Positions 1 to 8,695 are shown, numbered from the stretch's first letter. The stretch is DNA of 64,000 nt from Gemmatimonadota bacterium (GCA_016704275.1 JADJAK010000008.1:1-64000); one strand, 5' to 3'. Translations and numbers: made by a program. The notes: generated by a model not told the origin, from the sequence alone.

Positions 1-69
1 GCTCAGGGGCTGAGCTTGGTCGAGGAAGCCGTCAACCGTTCACCGCCGCGCATCGACATGCGCGGCTGA
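1..69 (+). CDS. Possible 3' end of a gene entering from the left
   Basis: Frame 1 is open from the window edge to a TGA at 67-69, giving 22 codons that end in RIDMRG. It is too short to recognise. It overlaps the extrapolated end of the decayed MOSC gene on the other strand. It may be the tail of a real upstream gene or chance. Confidence 0.25.
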   Translation, partial: AQGLSLVEEAVNRSPPRIDMRG

Positions 70-519
70 AAACTACCGCATCCTCCCATGCCACCGCATC
101 ACCCACCCTGGTTACCCCACCCTCCTCCACCGGCGCGAAGACGCCGCCGCGCCAGCGCGGCGTGAGCGCCGCCTGCAGGCCAGCGACGCCTCGTCCATCC
201 GCTCGCACGGCGTGAAGGTTCGCCCGCCGATGACCGTCGGCATCTGCCGATGCGCAGGACCCTTGCCGCGCGTGTCGTAGAGGAGTCGAGGCCGGAGACT
301 GAGGATGTTGGCGCGGCGCACCGCGGGATCGACGGCGGCAGCCGGGCTCGCTCGTCGCGGCATCCCACGCCTCGCGGGAGGATGGTGAATTTGGCGGCGT
401 TTGCTGCGCCCCACGCTCCCGGCCATGCCCTGATTCGGCACCAGCGTGGCTTCGGCCTGCGGGTCCATCGGCCCGCGATGGGCGCGCTTGCTCCAGAGGG
501 CTTCAATGCGGCCGGGCAT
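32..519 (-). pseudogene. MOSC-domain protein, broken by several frameshifts
   Basis: Reading the minus strand from ATG 519, the protein starts GRIEALWSKRAHRGPMDP, then GRSKRRQI, the opening of small MOSC (molybdenum cofactor sulfurase C-terminal) proteins. The homology then hops between frames: TILPREAWDAATSE in one frame, VDPAVRRANIL in another, RVLRIG in a third piece, FTPCERMDEA back in the first, and finally RWRGGVFAPV with GDAVAWED near position 65-100. All expected MOSC segments occur in the right order over about 155 codons, but at least four single-base shifts separate them. Either the gene is decaying or this stretch has indel errors. MOSC proteins bind sulfur-carrier or molybdenum cofactor groups; the substrate here is unknown. 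The 3' limit is approximate. Confidence 0.6.
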
Positions 520-539
520 GGGGGCTCCGAGGGGGAGGG

Positions 540-1043
540 CTAGTCAACATGCCCAATCACCCGCCACGCCCGCAACTTCTCCGCGCGCGACACGCCGGCG
601 TTGGCGGGGCTGGTGGAGGGGAGCTGCCGCAGTTCAAGATCGAGCATCGCCGGGAGCGCGGGGGCGACGTGCCTGGCGAAGAGCGTCGCCGCCTTGGCGC
701 CGTTGAAGCAGATGCGGCGGATCTCGGGATGCTTCGCGAAGAACTGCGCAAAGTCGTTCGGGACGATCGTCGACGGCTCGATGTCTGCGTCGAGGCTGCT
801 CTCGCGCGTGCATGACTTTAGCACATCCCAGAGGGCGATCCGATTGCTCTGCAGCATCGCCACGCGCTCGGCGTAGGGAGTGGTCGGATCGAAGCCGAGG
901 ATCTCGGCAGTGATCTTCCAGAAGGCATTCTGCGGATGGGCGTAGTACTGCTGGTCGCGCAGCGAGACCTTCCCCGGCATCGAGCCGAGGATCAGGAGGC
1001 GCGCGTCAGGGCGCGCGATCGGTGGGAAGCTGTGGCAGTGCAT
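540..1043 (-). CDS. DNA-deoxyinosine (hypoxanthine) glycosylase, UDG family 6
   Basis: This 167-residue protein fits the hypoxanthine-DNA glycosylase family, which removes deaminated adenine from DNA as the first step of base-excision repair. Near the N-terminus it has LILGSMPGKVSLRDQQYYA followed by HPQNAFWKI, the family's motif A region. In the middle is IALWDVLKSC. Towards the end are ICFNGAKA and LPSTSPAN, the substrate-binding and minor-groove loop segments. Length matches the family (about 160-170). The ATG at 1043 lies 38 bases inside the upstream membrane-protein gene, suggesting cotranscription. The assignment rests on motif recall. Confidence 0.85.
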   Translation of the reverse strand: MHCHSFPPIARPDARLLILGSMPGKVSLRDQQYYAHPQNAFWKITAEILGFDPTTPYAERVAMLQSNRIALWDVLKSCTRESSLDADIEPSTIVPNDFAQFFAKHPEIRRICFNGAKAATLFARHVAPALPAMLDLELRQLPSTSPANAGVSRAEKLRAWRVIGHVD

Positions 1044-1545
1044 CGGAGTGATCCCACGAGGGAATGCCAGCCGAACGCGCCATCTCCATGAGTTGGCGAC
1101 GAGCCCTGAGCGTCGCGCGCAGCATGCCCGCGGAGAGGATCAGCGGTGCGACGCTCAGGCCCGCCGCGAATGCCAAAAAGAGCCATGGCATCGCCGTTTC
1201 CGGCTCCGGCATTCCCTGCGTGTAGTGCGACATCGGCGGGGGTGGCGGGGGAGTAAACACCATCCCGATCCACACCAGAAGAAAGATCAGCGGCATCCGC
1301 TGCCGACGCTTAGTCCAGATTCGTAACAACGGCCAGGAGACCAAGACCAACAGGAGGAGCGGGACGCCGTAGAATAGCAGCGAGATTGCGTGCCCAGCGT
1401 AGAGCAGCACGCCTGGGTCAGTCCATACCCACACGCCGAAGCCCGCCGCGTACGCCACACCGAGGAACCAGAACACCACCAAGGGCATGACCTTCCATGG
1501 TCGCACAGGCTTCGTTGACGGCCCTGGGGGCGCGGCAATCGACAC
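1006..1545 (-). CDS. Four-helix membrane protein of unknown function
   Basis: This 179-residue protein has about four hydrophobic segments, at roughly residues 20-42, 48-72, 83-97 and 117-140. A run of six prolines lies in the loop before the last one. The ends are charged and probably cytoplasmic. I recognise no family. Its start abuts the stop of the preceding HhH gene with no gap, and its 3' end overlaps the glycosylase gene, so it sits in a tightly packed minus-strand transcription unit. Confidence 0.65.
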   Translation of the reverse strand: MSIAAPPGPSTKPVRPWKVMPLVVFWFLGVAYAAGFGVWVWTDPGVLLYAGHAISLLFYGVPLLLLVLVSWPLLRIWTKRRQRMPLIFLLVWIGMVFTPPPPPPMSHYTQGMPEPETAMPWLFLAFAAGLSVAPLILSAGMLRATLRARRQLMEMARSAGIPSWDHSDALPQLPTDRAP

Positions 1546-1767
1546 CTACCGCGCCCCGTGCCAGTGCTTCCCCGCTTCTCCCAACGCCTCGCTCAACAGC
1601 CGCAGCCCCTTCGGCCCCACGCCGTGCAATGCCGCGACGTCGCCCTCCGACCACTTGGCCAGGTCCCCGAGTGAGCGGATATTCGCGTTGGCGAGCGCGC
1701 GCAACACCGGGCCGCCGACGCCCTTGGGGAATGCGGCCTCGTTGGGGTGGGTTGAGGTGCGACTCAC
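1546..1767 (-). CDS. Small helix-hairpin-helix protein, RNA polymerase alpha-CTD-like
   Basis: This 73-residue protein has a central PVLRALANANIRSLGDLAKW followed by LHGVGPKGLRLLSEAL. That is the pattern of the RNA polymerase alpha C-terminal domain and of stand-alone helix-hairpin-helix DNA-binding proteins; the GVGP turn is the hairpin. Such short proteins are common in soil bacteria but their targets are mostly unknown. It overlaps the upstream membrane-protein gene by 4 bases and directly abuts the next gene, implying translational coupling. Confidence 0.7.
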   Translation of the reverse strand: MSRTSTHPNEAAFPKGVGGPVLRALANANIRSLGDLAKWSEGDVAALHGVGPKGLRLLSEALGEAGKHWHGAR

Positions 1768-2108
1768 TGCTCCTGCTCCGGCGCCGCTGGCTCGGGTCTG
1801 TGGTGAAAGCTCAAATCCTTCGGTAGCCTAGTCGACGTGAAGCCGAAGTACGGCGCCCAATTCGGATAGAACGAGTAGGCGGTGCCTGCCAGCAGCACCA
1901 CGGCCGCAGCGAGGAGGATCCAGAGCGGGAGCGATCCGTATCGATGGTGCAGGAAGATGATCGTCGCCAGGTAGATGGCCATTCCCCCCAGAGGGGGGAG
2001 CGTTCGCCGCAAGCCGTGTCGGCGCCACCCTGCATAGAGCATCATGAGCAGGAGCAGCACGGAGATGCCGATCTGGACCAGCAGTTGCAGCGTTTGGAGT
2101 CGTGTCAT
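1764..2108 (-). CDS. Small membrane protein, unknown function
   Basis: Starting at the ATG at 2108 gives 114 residues with three hydrophobic helices at about 8-25, 40-53 and 60-80, then a polar tail rich in Pro, Glu and Gln. The open frame extends further upstream, but that part is charged and unlike a protein N-terminus, so the internal ATG is preferred. No family was recognised. The stop overlaps the start of the HhH gene by 4 bases. Confidence 0.6.
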   Translation of the reverse strand: MTRLQTLQLLVQIGISVLLLLMMLYAGWRRHGLRRTLPPLGGMAIYLATIIFLHHRYGSLPLWILLAAAVVLLAGTAYSFYPNWAPYFGFTSTRLPKDLSFHHRPEPAAPEQEQ

Positions 2109-2161
2109 CGCGGTGGTTCCAGGGGAGCGGACGTGATGAGCCAGCACACGCACTGACCCGA

Positions 2162-3275
2162 TTACTTGCCGGCAATCATCAATTTGTAGATCCGGATCTG
2201 CGGGAGGCCGTCGTCGTTCTCTTCGAGAGCGGCCAAGCGATCGCGCCCCATCACCCAGAGCCGGGCCGGTCGACTCGCCGGGAAGGGCACCTCGCCGAGG
2301 TACTTGCCACTGGGGTCGAAGACGCCGTAGTGGGCTGCGCCGCCCTTGGCGGCCGGCAGGCCGACCCAGGTCCGATCCGCCTGGTCGATCATCACCCCGT
2401 TCCACGCGTTGCTCCGGTCAGGGATGTCGCTCGGCTTGGCGACCTTTCGCAGCGCCTCCTGCAGGGCGGTCGACGGGAGCCCTTCGACGATTCCCTCAAT
2501 CATCCTTTCCTTTTCGGCGGCCGTGACCGGCAGCCGCTTCGTCGGCCCCTCGAAGACCCTGACGGTGTCGCGACCGGTGCGCGAGACCACGAATCGCATC
2601 GAGTCGCTGCGGCCCATCACCATCAGGCCGTCGTAGCGCAGGGCCGAAAATTCGTACGGATGACCAGGGACCGTGAGGGTGTATTCCGTTGGTATCGATG
2701 CATTCCGTGCTTCGGCTCGCCACGTCTTGCTGAGTTTGTTCTCCGGCACGGTGAGGGTATCGAGCACCCGCCCGGTCGCGTCGATGCGCAGGTAGCCGCG
2801 CGCGCCACCGCGCAGTATCCCCTGCACCCACGCACGTCCGTTCCCATCGACATGAAGAGAGGCCGTGCTGAAGCAGCAGAGCGACGGCACCGGTGATGAC
2901 GTGAGTGCCGTTGGTTCGGAAGATCGTGAAGCGTCGCGCGCTCCAGTCCTGCACCAGCAGGAGGTTGCTTCTGACGCCGATCACGCCGCTGCGCAGTTCG
3001 CCGGGGCCGTCGCCCTCCCTGCCGATGGTGCGGAGGAATTTCCCGTCGGGCCCGAAGACCAGCACGGTCGCCGGCTTCTTCTGCATCGCGTAGATGGTAC
3101 CGTCGTCGGCGATCGCCAGTGAGGTGATCTCGCCGAGTTCACCCTTGGAGCCTTCGGGTGGTGCGATGACGCGCTCGCTGATCCAGTGCCAGGGGAGCGG
3201 CCCCGAGATCGACCGGGTCGCAGGCATGGTCGCGATGAGCGCGAAAGCGGTGGTGCACCAGCGGGTCAGATGCAT
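2162..3275 (-). CDS. Secreted 6-bladed beta-propeller protein, interrupted by one frameshift
   Basis: The 5' part (ATG 3275) encodes a signal-like N-terminus beginning MHLTRWCTTAFALIA. Blades follow with ITSLAIADDGTIYAMQ, VLVFGPDGKFLRTIG and the motif GREGDGPGEL. At about 2870-2885 the propeller continues in another frame (SLHVDGNGRAWVQG, YGVFDPSGKYLGEVPFP) to the stop at 2162. The total length is 1 base over a multiple of three, so one inserted base explains the break. GDGPGE is the hallmark of 6-bladed propeller proteins common in Bacteroidetes and Gemmatimonadota; ligands are generally unknown. It is the last of three tandem paralogues transcribed together. Confidence 0.65.
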
Positions 3276-3303
3276 CAAGAGACTCGAGCCTCGGCGAATG
3301 CCA

Positions 3304-4452
3304 TCATGTACCCGTGAAGACGACGCGCCACACATGAAACGATACCACCCCGTCCGCCGACTCCACGCGCGTGGCGAGCATGCCGTTCCCGATGGCCGCA
3401 CTGATCCAGGCATCGGCGCGCCACGACCCCAGGAAGCTCCCGGCGGTACTGTCGTACACATCGATGACCCCGTCGAAGTACCGGCCGAGCCCACCGGTGG
3501 GAACCCAGGGCGCGGCTTGCCGTTCGCCTCCTCCCGCAGGGATCTTCGCGACCTTCGGCGAGTTCGGGTCGGCCTTCCACTTGGCATCCGCCGCTCGCGC
3601 GAGGAGAAAGAGCCGCCCGCTGTCCGACCAGAGCGCGAGCGCGAAGGGGAGCGGCGGGGTGACCCCTGCCCCGCGACGACGCGCCTCGGCTAACGCGGCG
3701 TAGTCATGCGTCGGGAACCAGCTCGGCGTGCGAGCAATGGTCTGCAGCTTCTCGCCGCTGGCGGACCAGCGCTGCAGGCCGTAGCGGTAGAATTGCGGCG
3801 CAGCCCAGAAACCGTCGCCCGTTGCCGGAGCAACCAGGTACTGCTGGCTGTCGTAATCCGGCCCTTGGCCACCGTTGCCGAAGTCCACGACCGTTGCCGG
3901 AGGACCGAATGTCAGTTTCAGGGCGGCATTCGGCGCGAGCACGACGAATGGCAGCGTCGGGGCGGCGTAGTTCTGGACGAGCACGTCGCCGTTCGCAAGT
4001 GCGAGATGACGAAACGCGCTCAGCGGTTTTGCGGCCTGGGCACTGCGCCCGCGCCCGGTCGAGACGGCGATCGTCGTCACCCTGCCGTAGGAGAAGATCG
4101 AGACGGAATCGCCGCGCGCTGCAACGACCGACTTCTGCCCGCGGTATTCCCCCGGTCCATCACCAATCCGGCCGAGGGTACCGAGGAAGCGTCCATCGGC
4201 AGCGTAGCGGAGGATCGGCCCTTCGCCCCAGACGAGAAACTCACCGCTCGGGAGCGCCAGCAGCGCGCCCTCGTCGTTGATCAACTCCTTGTCGTTCATG
4301 GAGCCGACGGTCGCGACGTAACTGAGCGTCATCGTGCAGCGCGCACAGCTGCCGGGCTCGGTGCGCACCAAGGTGGGCGGCGCCGGCTTCCCTTGCGCCG
4401 CGACCACGGAGGGGAGGGCGAGGATCAGCGTCATGCAGAGCGTGCGAATCAT
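3304..4452 (-). CDS. Secreted 6-bladed beta-propeller protein
   Basis: The ATG at 4452 gives a 382-residue protein with a clear signal peptide (MIRTLCMTLILALPSVVAAQ). A CARC pair sits just after it. Propeller repeats follow, including ILRYAADGRFLGTLGRIGDGPGEYRG, split here only by its GDGPGEY motif, which both neighbours share. The open frame begins upstream, but this ATG is the first followed by a secretion signal. It is intact and lies between two frameshifted paralogues, which makes a functional triplet plausible. A periplasmic or surface location is inferred; no enzymatic residues are evident. Confidence 0.75.
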   Translation of the reverse strand: MIRTLCMTLILALPSVVAAQGKPAPPTLVRTEPGSCARCTMTLSYVATVGSMNDKELINDEGALLALPSGEFLVWGEGPILRYAADGRFLGTLGRIGDGPGEYRGQKSVVAARGDSVSIFSYGRVTTIAVSTGRGRSAQAAKPLSAFRHLALANGDVLVQNYAAPTLPFVVLAPNAALKLTFGPPATVVDFGNGGQGPDYDSQQYLVAPATGDGFWAAPQFYRYGLQRWSASGEKLQTIARTPSWFPTHDYAALAEARRRGAGVTPPLPFALALWSDSGRLFLLARAADAKWKADPNSPKVAKIPAGGGERQAAPWVPTGGLGRYFDGVIDVYDSTAGSFLGSWRADAWISAAIGNGMLATRVESADGVVSFHVWRVVFTGT

Positions 4453-4492
4453 CGAGGTCCTCTCATCGAGGCGGTTCCAGAGAGCGCGGCCC

Positions 4493-5556
4493 TCACCGCG
4501 GCCGCTCGTAGCGCCGGACCACCCACTCCCCGCTCTCCGACTCCCGCGCGGCATAGATCGCGGTGGCACTCACGGCGATGATCTTCCACGACTGTGGCAG
4601 CACGAGGGTGCGGAGGTGGACGCCGGTGCGATCGAACTCTGCATACTGCTCCGTGGTGTAGCCCGCCGGCTGATTCAGCCAGAGGGAAGTAGCGCCCCGA
4701 CAGGTCGGCGCGGACTTCCTGGAACGGACCCTTGATCGGTGCCAGCTCCCGCGCGGCGCGGTCGAGCCCCTCGGGCGCGGGCAGGCCGCGGAAGAGCGCG
4801 CGATCGGCGTCGACGGTCGGGATCGGCGCGAACGGGAGCGGGAAGGTCGTCAGCGTGCCCTCGCGACTGATGAACTCCAACACTCGGCGCGATCCCCGCG
4901 CGATCCACACCGTGCCGTCGTGATCGACGCCCCAGAGGTCGCGCGGCGCGTACTCCGCCGGCGCCATCATCCCCATCTGACCGATCTGGATCGGGGCCGT
5001 CTGCAACCGCTCCACAAAGCCGACGGTGTCGACGGTCGTGGCCGCCGCACGAAGGCGCACGACGGGCGCGGAATCACCGGGCGCCGCTTGCGGGGCGCCT
5101 GGGCCGACACCGAGCTGATTGCCCAGCGTGTCGGCACGCAGCAGGAACGGCGAGAGCCCCGCGGGAATGGCACGGTGCTCCTCGAAGGTCAGCGCCGGGG
5201 CCAAGACAGTGACGCGCCTGGCGACTCCGTCGACGACGCCAATGCGGCCTGCCGGCAACGCGAAGACGAAGCCTGGTCCCCGATACTCCCCGGGGCCGTC
5301 CCCGGCGCGACCGATCGTGTCGCGGCGTCCGGTCGCGAAAATCGAGTCGGATCAATCCGGGCAGGCGTGGGTCGGGAGCAGCAACACACCAGGTGCCGTC
5401 TCGTAGGCCACCTCGGGCTGATCGACGCCGACGACGCTGTCGAGGACCGGGCCGAGGTCGATGACCGCGGCGGACGTCGACGCAGGGTCGGCCTCGCGGC
5501 AAGAGGTGAGCAGGGTGAGTGCGCCGGCGAGCGCGATCTGTCTCAGCAGGATACAA
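4493..5556 (-). CDS. 6-bladed beta-propeller lipoprotein, interrupted by two frameshifts
   Basis: Three frame segments join into one propeller protein. The first reads LAGALTLLTSC (a lipobox), then DLGPVLDSVVGVDQPEV and a premature TGA near 5355. The second resumes with DSIFATGRRDTIGRAGDGPGEY and runs through VDHDGTVWIARGSRRVLEF. The third, after a shift near 4690, reads AGYTTEQYAEFDRTG and WKIIAVSATAIYAAR, ending RRYERPR at TGA 4493-4495. The order matches its intact neighbour. The exact start is uncertain: no ATG lies near the lipoprotein signal, and the start region overlaps the end of the preceding gene. Confidence 0.6.
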
Positions 5557-5839
5557 CCTCCGGGGTGATCACGATCCCTCGATGTCCGGGATCGTGGCTC
5601 GTGGCGCCCACTGTTCCCTTGTCGCTCGGCGTGGTGAGTTGATCCCTGAAATCCTGCTCTTCGCGCAAGCTGTCAATCGCCGCCCGCATCTTCCATTGTG
5701 CCTCGCGAAGCTGACCGACCTGACTGGTGAGCTCACTCACGCGCACCGCGAGGGAACCGTGGATCTCGTTGTTCCGGCGCATCCGCACGGCATAGTACGC
5801 GGCACCACCCAGGACCATGAACAGCAGGAGTCCGCCCAT
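5543..5839 (-). CDS. Single-pass membrane protein with coiled coil
   Basis: This 98-residue protein has an N-terminal transmembrane segment (about residues 2-18). A heptad-patterned helix follows (VRVSELTSQVGQLREAQWK and on to REEQDF), then a polar tail. It resembles the next gene upstream in layout: an N-terminal anchor and a coiled coil. No family was recognised. The two genes are 11 bases apart and lead into the propeller triplet, so they may form part of one envelope complex; this is inference from position only. Confidence 0.6.
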   Translation of the reverse strand: MGGLLLFMVLGGAAYYAVRMRRNNEIHGSLAVRVSELTSQVGQLREAQWKMRAAIDSLREEQDFRDQLTTPSDKGTVGATSHDPGHRGIVITPEVVSC

Positions 5840-5850
5840 CAGTCAGTCTC

Positions 5851-6135
5851 CTACGCCGTCGGTGGATGGGTCAGGCTGCTCGTCGCGCGCGGCTGCCGCT
5901 CGGTTGCCGCGAGGCGTGTCGACCCCTTCGCCTCGGCGGCGAGCTCGGCCAGTTCGTCGGCCAGCAGGAAATTCTGCTCGGCCAGCGCCGCGACCTCCGC
6001 GCTGAGCCGGTGCAGGTCGCGCGCCGCACTGTCCCGCCGGTCCCAGGCCCGGATCAGGAGCCAGCCCGCAGCCACCGGGACAGCGATGATGTTGAGGACG
6101 ATCAAGTACTCGAGGGGGCCGATGTTCCCGAACAT
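5851..6135 (-). CDS. Small anchored coiled-coil protein
   Basis: This 94-residue protein begins MFGNIGPLEYLIVLNIIAVP. The transmembrane helix (about 9-27) is followed by a helical segment with LSAEVAALAEQNFLLADELAEL, given here in part, typical of a short coiled coil. The tail is Thr/Pro-rich. It is the first gene of the minus-strand run leading into the propellers. No known family was recognised. Confidence 0.55.
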   Translation of the reverse strand: MFGNIGPLEYLIVLNIIAVPVAAGWLLIRAWDRRDSAARDLHRLSAEVAALAEQNFLLADELAELAAEAKGSTRLAATERQPRATSSLTHPPTA

Positions 6136-6292
6136 GGTGGCGCCTCATCAGGGGGATGGGGAAGTGCCATCGTGCGTGGTGCTGCGGGGTGGACGTTGCG
6201 CCGGGCGAAAGGGGCCCGGACGCTCACTCATTCCAGCTACCACGACCCCGTCACCGGCGCGGCCGCCAGTGGCGCGGAAGCTCGGCCGAGCC
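6136..6292. other. Intergenic, probable promoter region
   Basis: This 157-base gap precedes the first gene of the minus-strand run. No clear sigma-70 boxes, hairpin or RNA gene were seen. Confidence 0.3.
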
Positions 6293-6502
6293 CTACCGCT
6301 TCGCCAGATGATACGCGACCAGCGCATTCGCGTGGCCGTGCCCGAGGCCGTGCTCCGATTTGAGCAGCGCGACCAGCTCCATGTGCTTGAGATCGCCGGC
6401 GCGCTTCAGCACGCCGAACCAGTGGGCCACTGGATGGCCGTACTTCTTCTCAATGGACGGGAAGTAGGACGCTGGGCCCTGGACCTTTTCGGAACCTGCC
6501 AT
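6293..6502 (-). CDS. DUF4287-domain protein
   Basis: The ATG at 6502 is preceded 7 bases upstream by a perfect AGGAGG ribosome-binding site, which fixes the start within a longer open frame. The 69-residue product reads KVQGPASYFPSIEKKYG and KHMELVALLKSEHGLGHGHA, the diagnostic sequence of DUF4287 (PF14117). The function of this domain is unknown; it occurs alone or beside DUF5655 in many soil bacteria. The protein is predicted to be cytoplasmic. Confidence 0.85.
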   Translation of the reverse strand: MAGSEKVQGPASYFPSIEKKYGHPVAHWFGVLKRAGDLKHMELVALLKSEHGLGHGHANALVAYHLAKR

Positions 6503-6596
6503 CGGTGGCCTCCTGAGAGTCTTGATGAAGCTATCAGCATACCGAGCCGGGCGAGGCGCCACTCCAATCCGCCCCTGTTTGAAGAGCCATCCGGGT

Positions 6597-6645
6597 AAGG
6601 TCCTTCGACTGCGCAGCCCTTCGGGCTGCTCCGCTCAGGATGACA
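6597..6645. repeat. GTCATCC hairpin element, single half
   Basis: On the minus strand this reads GTCATCCTGAGC, then a hairpin GCAGCCC-GAA-GGGCTGC, then AGTCGAAGGACCT. It is the only unpaired copy of a family of nine halves in this window (also at 8119-8228, 13180-13286, 18507-18617 and 45597-45709). It lies upstream of the DUF4287 gene and beside a heptad array. Confidence 0.85.
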
Positions 6646-6652
6646 ACGCCGT

Positions 6653-6690
6653 GATCCATCATCCATCATCCATCATCGATCATCGATCAC
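6653..6690. repeat. Heptanucleotide array, CATCCAT/CATCGAT type
   Basis: Five tandem 7-base units run GATCCAT, CATCCAT, CATCCAT, CATCGAT, CATCGAT, starting at 6653. The array lies 28 bases before the 3' end of the efflux gene. The same unit family recurs at 13315, 16344, 16416, 18462, 18621 and 59856. Confidence 0.85.
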
Positions 6691-6718
6691 CGCGCATTGA
6701 CCCTTCGCTACGCTCAGG

Positions 6719-8080
6719 TCAAGCATGCGCGGCTGAAACCTCGACATGCATGTCATGCGCATAACCCATCGCCACCACCATCGTCACCAGCCCGACCCCC
6801 GCCAGCCCGACAAACACCCACGTCATCCCGTGCCCGGCCACCGGGCCAGGGAGTCCGCGCAGCGCGCCGAGGGCGGCGACACCGATCGCACCGCCCAGGA
6901 AGCGTGAGAAGGCGCCGAGTGCGGTGACGACGCCGCGCTGGCCGTGCGCGACGGTCGATTGCGCATCGACCACCGTCGTCGTCGAGAGGAGGCCGAAGCC
7001 CAGGCCCATCACGAACATGATCACTGCGAGCACCCAGATCGGTGCGCTGCTCGAGACGAAGCCCGCGAGTGCGATCGCCCCGATCGCGAGCAGCAGCGCG
7101 CCCAGCCGGATGGTCGCTTGCCGGCCGTTCTTGATCATCAACGCCGGCGACCGGCTCGCCGCGATCGGCCAGCCCAGCAGCAGCGGCGAGAGCGCGGCCG
7201 ACGCGGCGATCGAGCCACCACCTGCAATCAGCCGCAGCGGCAGCCAAGTGAGCACCACCATCATCATCGCCCCGACTAAACCGAGCAGCGCGATGCCGGT
7301 GCCGAGGCGCGGTGAGCGGAGGATCTGCACCGGGATGACCGGATCGGCGGCGCGTCCCTCGACAAAGATCAGCGCACCGAACGCTGCCGCAGAGAGGATC
7401 GCCATCGGGAGCGTCGCGACCTGCTCGATCGCGAGCAGCAACGCAAACGCACCGACCGCGGTGCAGAGCACGCCGAGTCGGTCGAGCGGGACAGTGCTGC
7501 GCACGCGTGCGGGCTCGCGATAGGCGAGCGCCACGATGCCGATCGCCGCGAGTGCAAACGGAATGTTGATCCAGAAGATCCAGCGCCAGCCGATGGTGGT
7601 CGCGAGCAGCGACCCGAGCAGCGGACCGATCGCGCCGGACGTGCCCCAGACCGCGCCGATGATCCCCTGCACCTTGCCGCGCTCGTGCACTTCCCAGAGA
7701 TCGCCGACGATCGTCATCGTGACCGGCTGGATCGCGCCGGCCCCGGCACCCTGGATCACTCGGCCGAGGACCAGCAGGTCGAAGGTCGGCGCAAAGCCGG
7801 AGACGAGCGAGCCGAGCGCAAAGAGGAGGAGGCCGACATAGAGCAGCGGCGCGCGACCATGCCGATCGGCGAGCTTGCCGTAGAGCGGAATCGCGACCGT
7901 GCTGGCCAGCAGATAGGCGATGTTGACCCAACCGTAGCGGGCGTCACCGCCCAGGTCGTGCACGATGGTCGGGAGGGCGGTGGCCACGACGGTGGCCTCG
8001 ATCGCCGAGAGGAACATCGCCAGCACGAGGCCGACGAGGGTCCAGCGGCGACCGACGAAACGGGGGGAAAGCGGGGGCAT
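6719..8080 (-). CDS. MFS multidrug transporter, DHA2 family
   Basis: This 453-residue polytopic protein of the drug:H+ antiporter-2 type is an inner-membrane exporter driven by proton exchange. The first helix has LSAIEATVVATALPTIVHDL (motif D1). Motif A, GKLADRHGRAP, follows helix 2, motif C GTSGAIGPLLGSLL is in helix 5, and WRWIFWINIPF follows. It is somewhat shorter than typical 14-helix members (about 480-520), so the exact helix number should be checked. Substrate cannot be read from sequence. It stands alone between two repeat elements. Confidence 0.9.
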   Translation of the reverse strand: MPPLSPRFVGRRWTLVGLVLAMFLSAIEATVVATALPTIVHDLGGDARYGWVNIAYLLASTVAIPLYGKLADRHGRAPLLYVGLLLFALGSLVSGFAPTFDLLVLGRVIQGAGAGAIQPVTMTIVGDLWEVHERGKVQGIIGAVWGTSGAIGPLLGSLLATTIGWRWIFWINIPFALAAIGIVALAYREPARVRSTVPLDRLGVLCTAVGAFALLLAIEQVATLPMAILSAAAFGALIFVEGRAADPVIPVQILRSPRLGTGIALLGLVGAMMMVVLTWLPLRLIAGGGSIAASAALSPLLLGWPIAASRSPALMIKNGRQATIRLGALLLAIGAIALAGFVSSSAPIWVLAVIMFVMGLGFGLLSTTTVVDAQSTVAHGQRGVVTALGAFSRFLGGAIGVAALGALRGLPGPVAGHGMTWVFVGLAGVGLVTMVVAMGYAHDMHVEVSAAHA

Positions 8081-8118
8081 GCGGCAAGATAGCGAGAAGG
8101 GTGGTTCCCTAGGCGTGT

Positions 8119-8228
8119 GTCATCCTGAGTGGAGCAACCGGAACGGTTGCGTAGTCGAAGGACCTCTTGCCGTGCGCCGGGAGAGGTCCTTCGACTGCGC
8201 CCGCTTCGCGGGCTCCGCTCAGGATGAC
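8119..8228. repeat. Paired GTCATCC hairpin element
   Basis: Two halves face each other. The left half has stem GCAACCG-GAA-CGGTTGC; the right, on the opposite strand, has GCCCGC with a TTC loop and GCGGGC. Both begin GTCATCCTGAG and end AGTCGAAGGACCT on their own strand. The whole unit could fold into one long cruciform. It lies between two same-strand genes. Confidence 0.9.
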
Positions 8229-8244
8229 AAGCCTTGAGCCCCCT

Positions 8245-8553
8245 TCACCGTCCGAAGAAACTCGCCACCATCTCCTTCAAATCCCTTCCCAGCCCCGCCG
8301 GGTTCGCCCGCGTGTACTCGGCGTACGTCCGCTCCTCGGCCTCACGGACGGCCAGCCACGCGAGCTCGCCCTGCGCACGCGCCGCGGCGATCCGGTGCGG
8401 ACCGGCGTCGGCCGGCGAGGTCGCCTCGACATGCGCCAGGTGCGCCGCGAGCAGCGCCGCGCGGCATTCGTACAGCGGCCGAGCGGCCGCGAGTTCCTTC
8501 GGTTGAACGGGATGTGCCCCAACGCCACCAAAAGCCAGCAGATCCGAGATCAT
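8245..8553 (-). CDS. Conserved-looking helical protein, unknown function
   Basis: From the ATG at 8553 this is 102 residues, mostly helical: an AARPLYECRAALLAAHLAHV helix, then a QGELAWLAVREAEERTYAEY helix, ending KEMVASFFGR. An alternative upstream ATG (8586) would add 11 residues. There is no signal peptide or membrane helix. I do not recognise the family; codon usage looks like a real gene. Confidence 0.55.
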   Translation of the reverse strand: MISDLLAFGGVGAHPVQPKELAAARPLYECRAALLAAHLAHVEATSPADAGPHRIAAARAQGELAWLAVREAEERTYAEYTRANPAGLGRDLKEMVASFFGR

Positions 8554-8630
8554 TATGGGCTCAACAGTAGAAGTGAGTCTCATCATACCCCGGAACTGGG
8601 GAAAGATTCACCATAGGGGGAGTCCGGATT

Positions 8631-8687
8631 GGCGAACGGCGAACGGCGAACGGCGAATTGTCCGCTGTTCGCCGTTCGCTGTTCGCT
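8631..8687. repeat. Inverted heptad arrays, GGCGAAC and GTTCGCY
   Basis: Four units GGCGAAC (last one GGCGAAT) at 8631-8658 are followed, after a short spacer, by GTTCGCC, GTTCGCT, GTTCGCT at 8667-8687. The two halves are reverse complements and can form a stem of about 20 base pairs. It lies 9 bases past the 3' end of tRNA-Cys, where it could stop or stabilise the transcript. No T-run follows. Confidence 0.85.
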
Positions 8688-8695
8688 GCTTCTCA

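Noticed and set aside
60..75. 15-base match CATGCGCGGCTGAAA also near 6725
   Set aside because: Only two copies, short, with unrelated flanks; probably chance.
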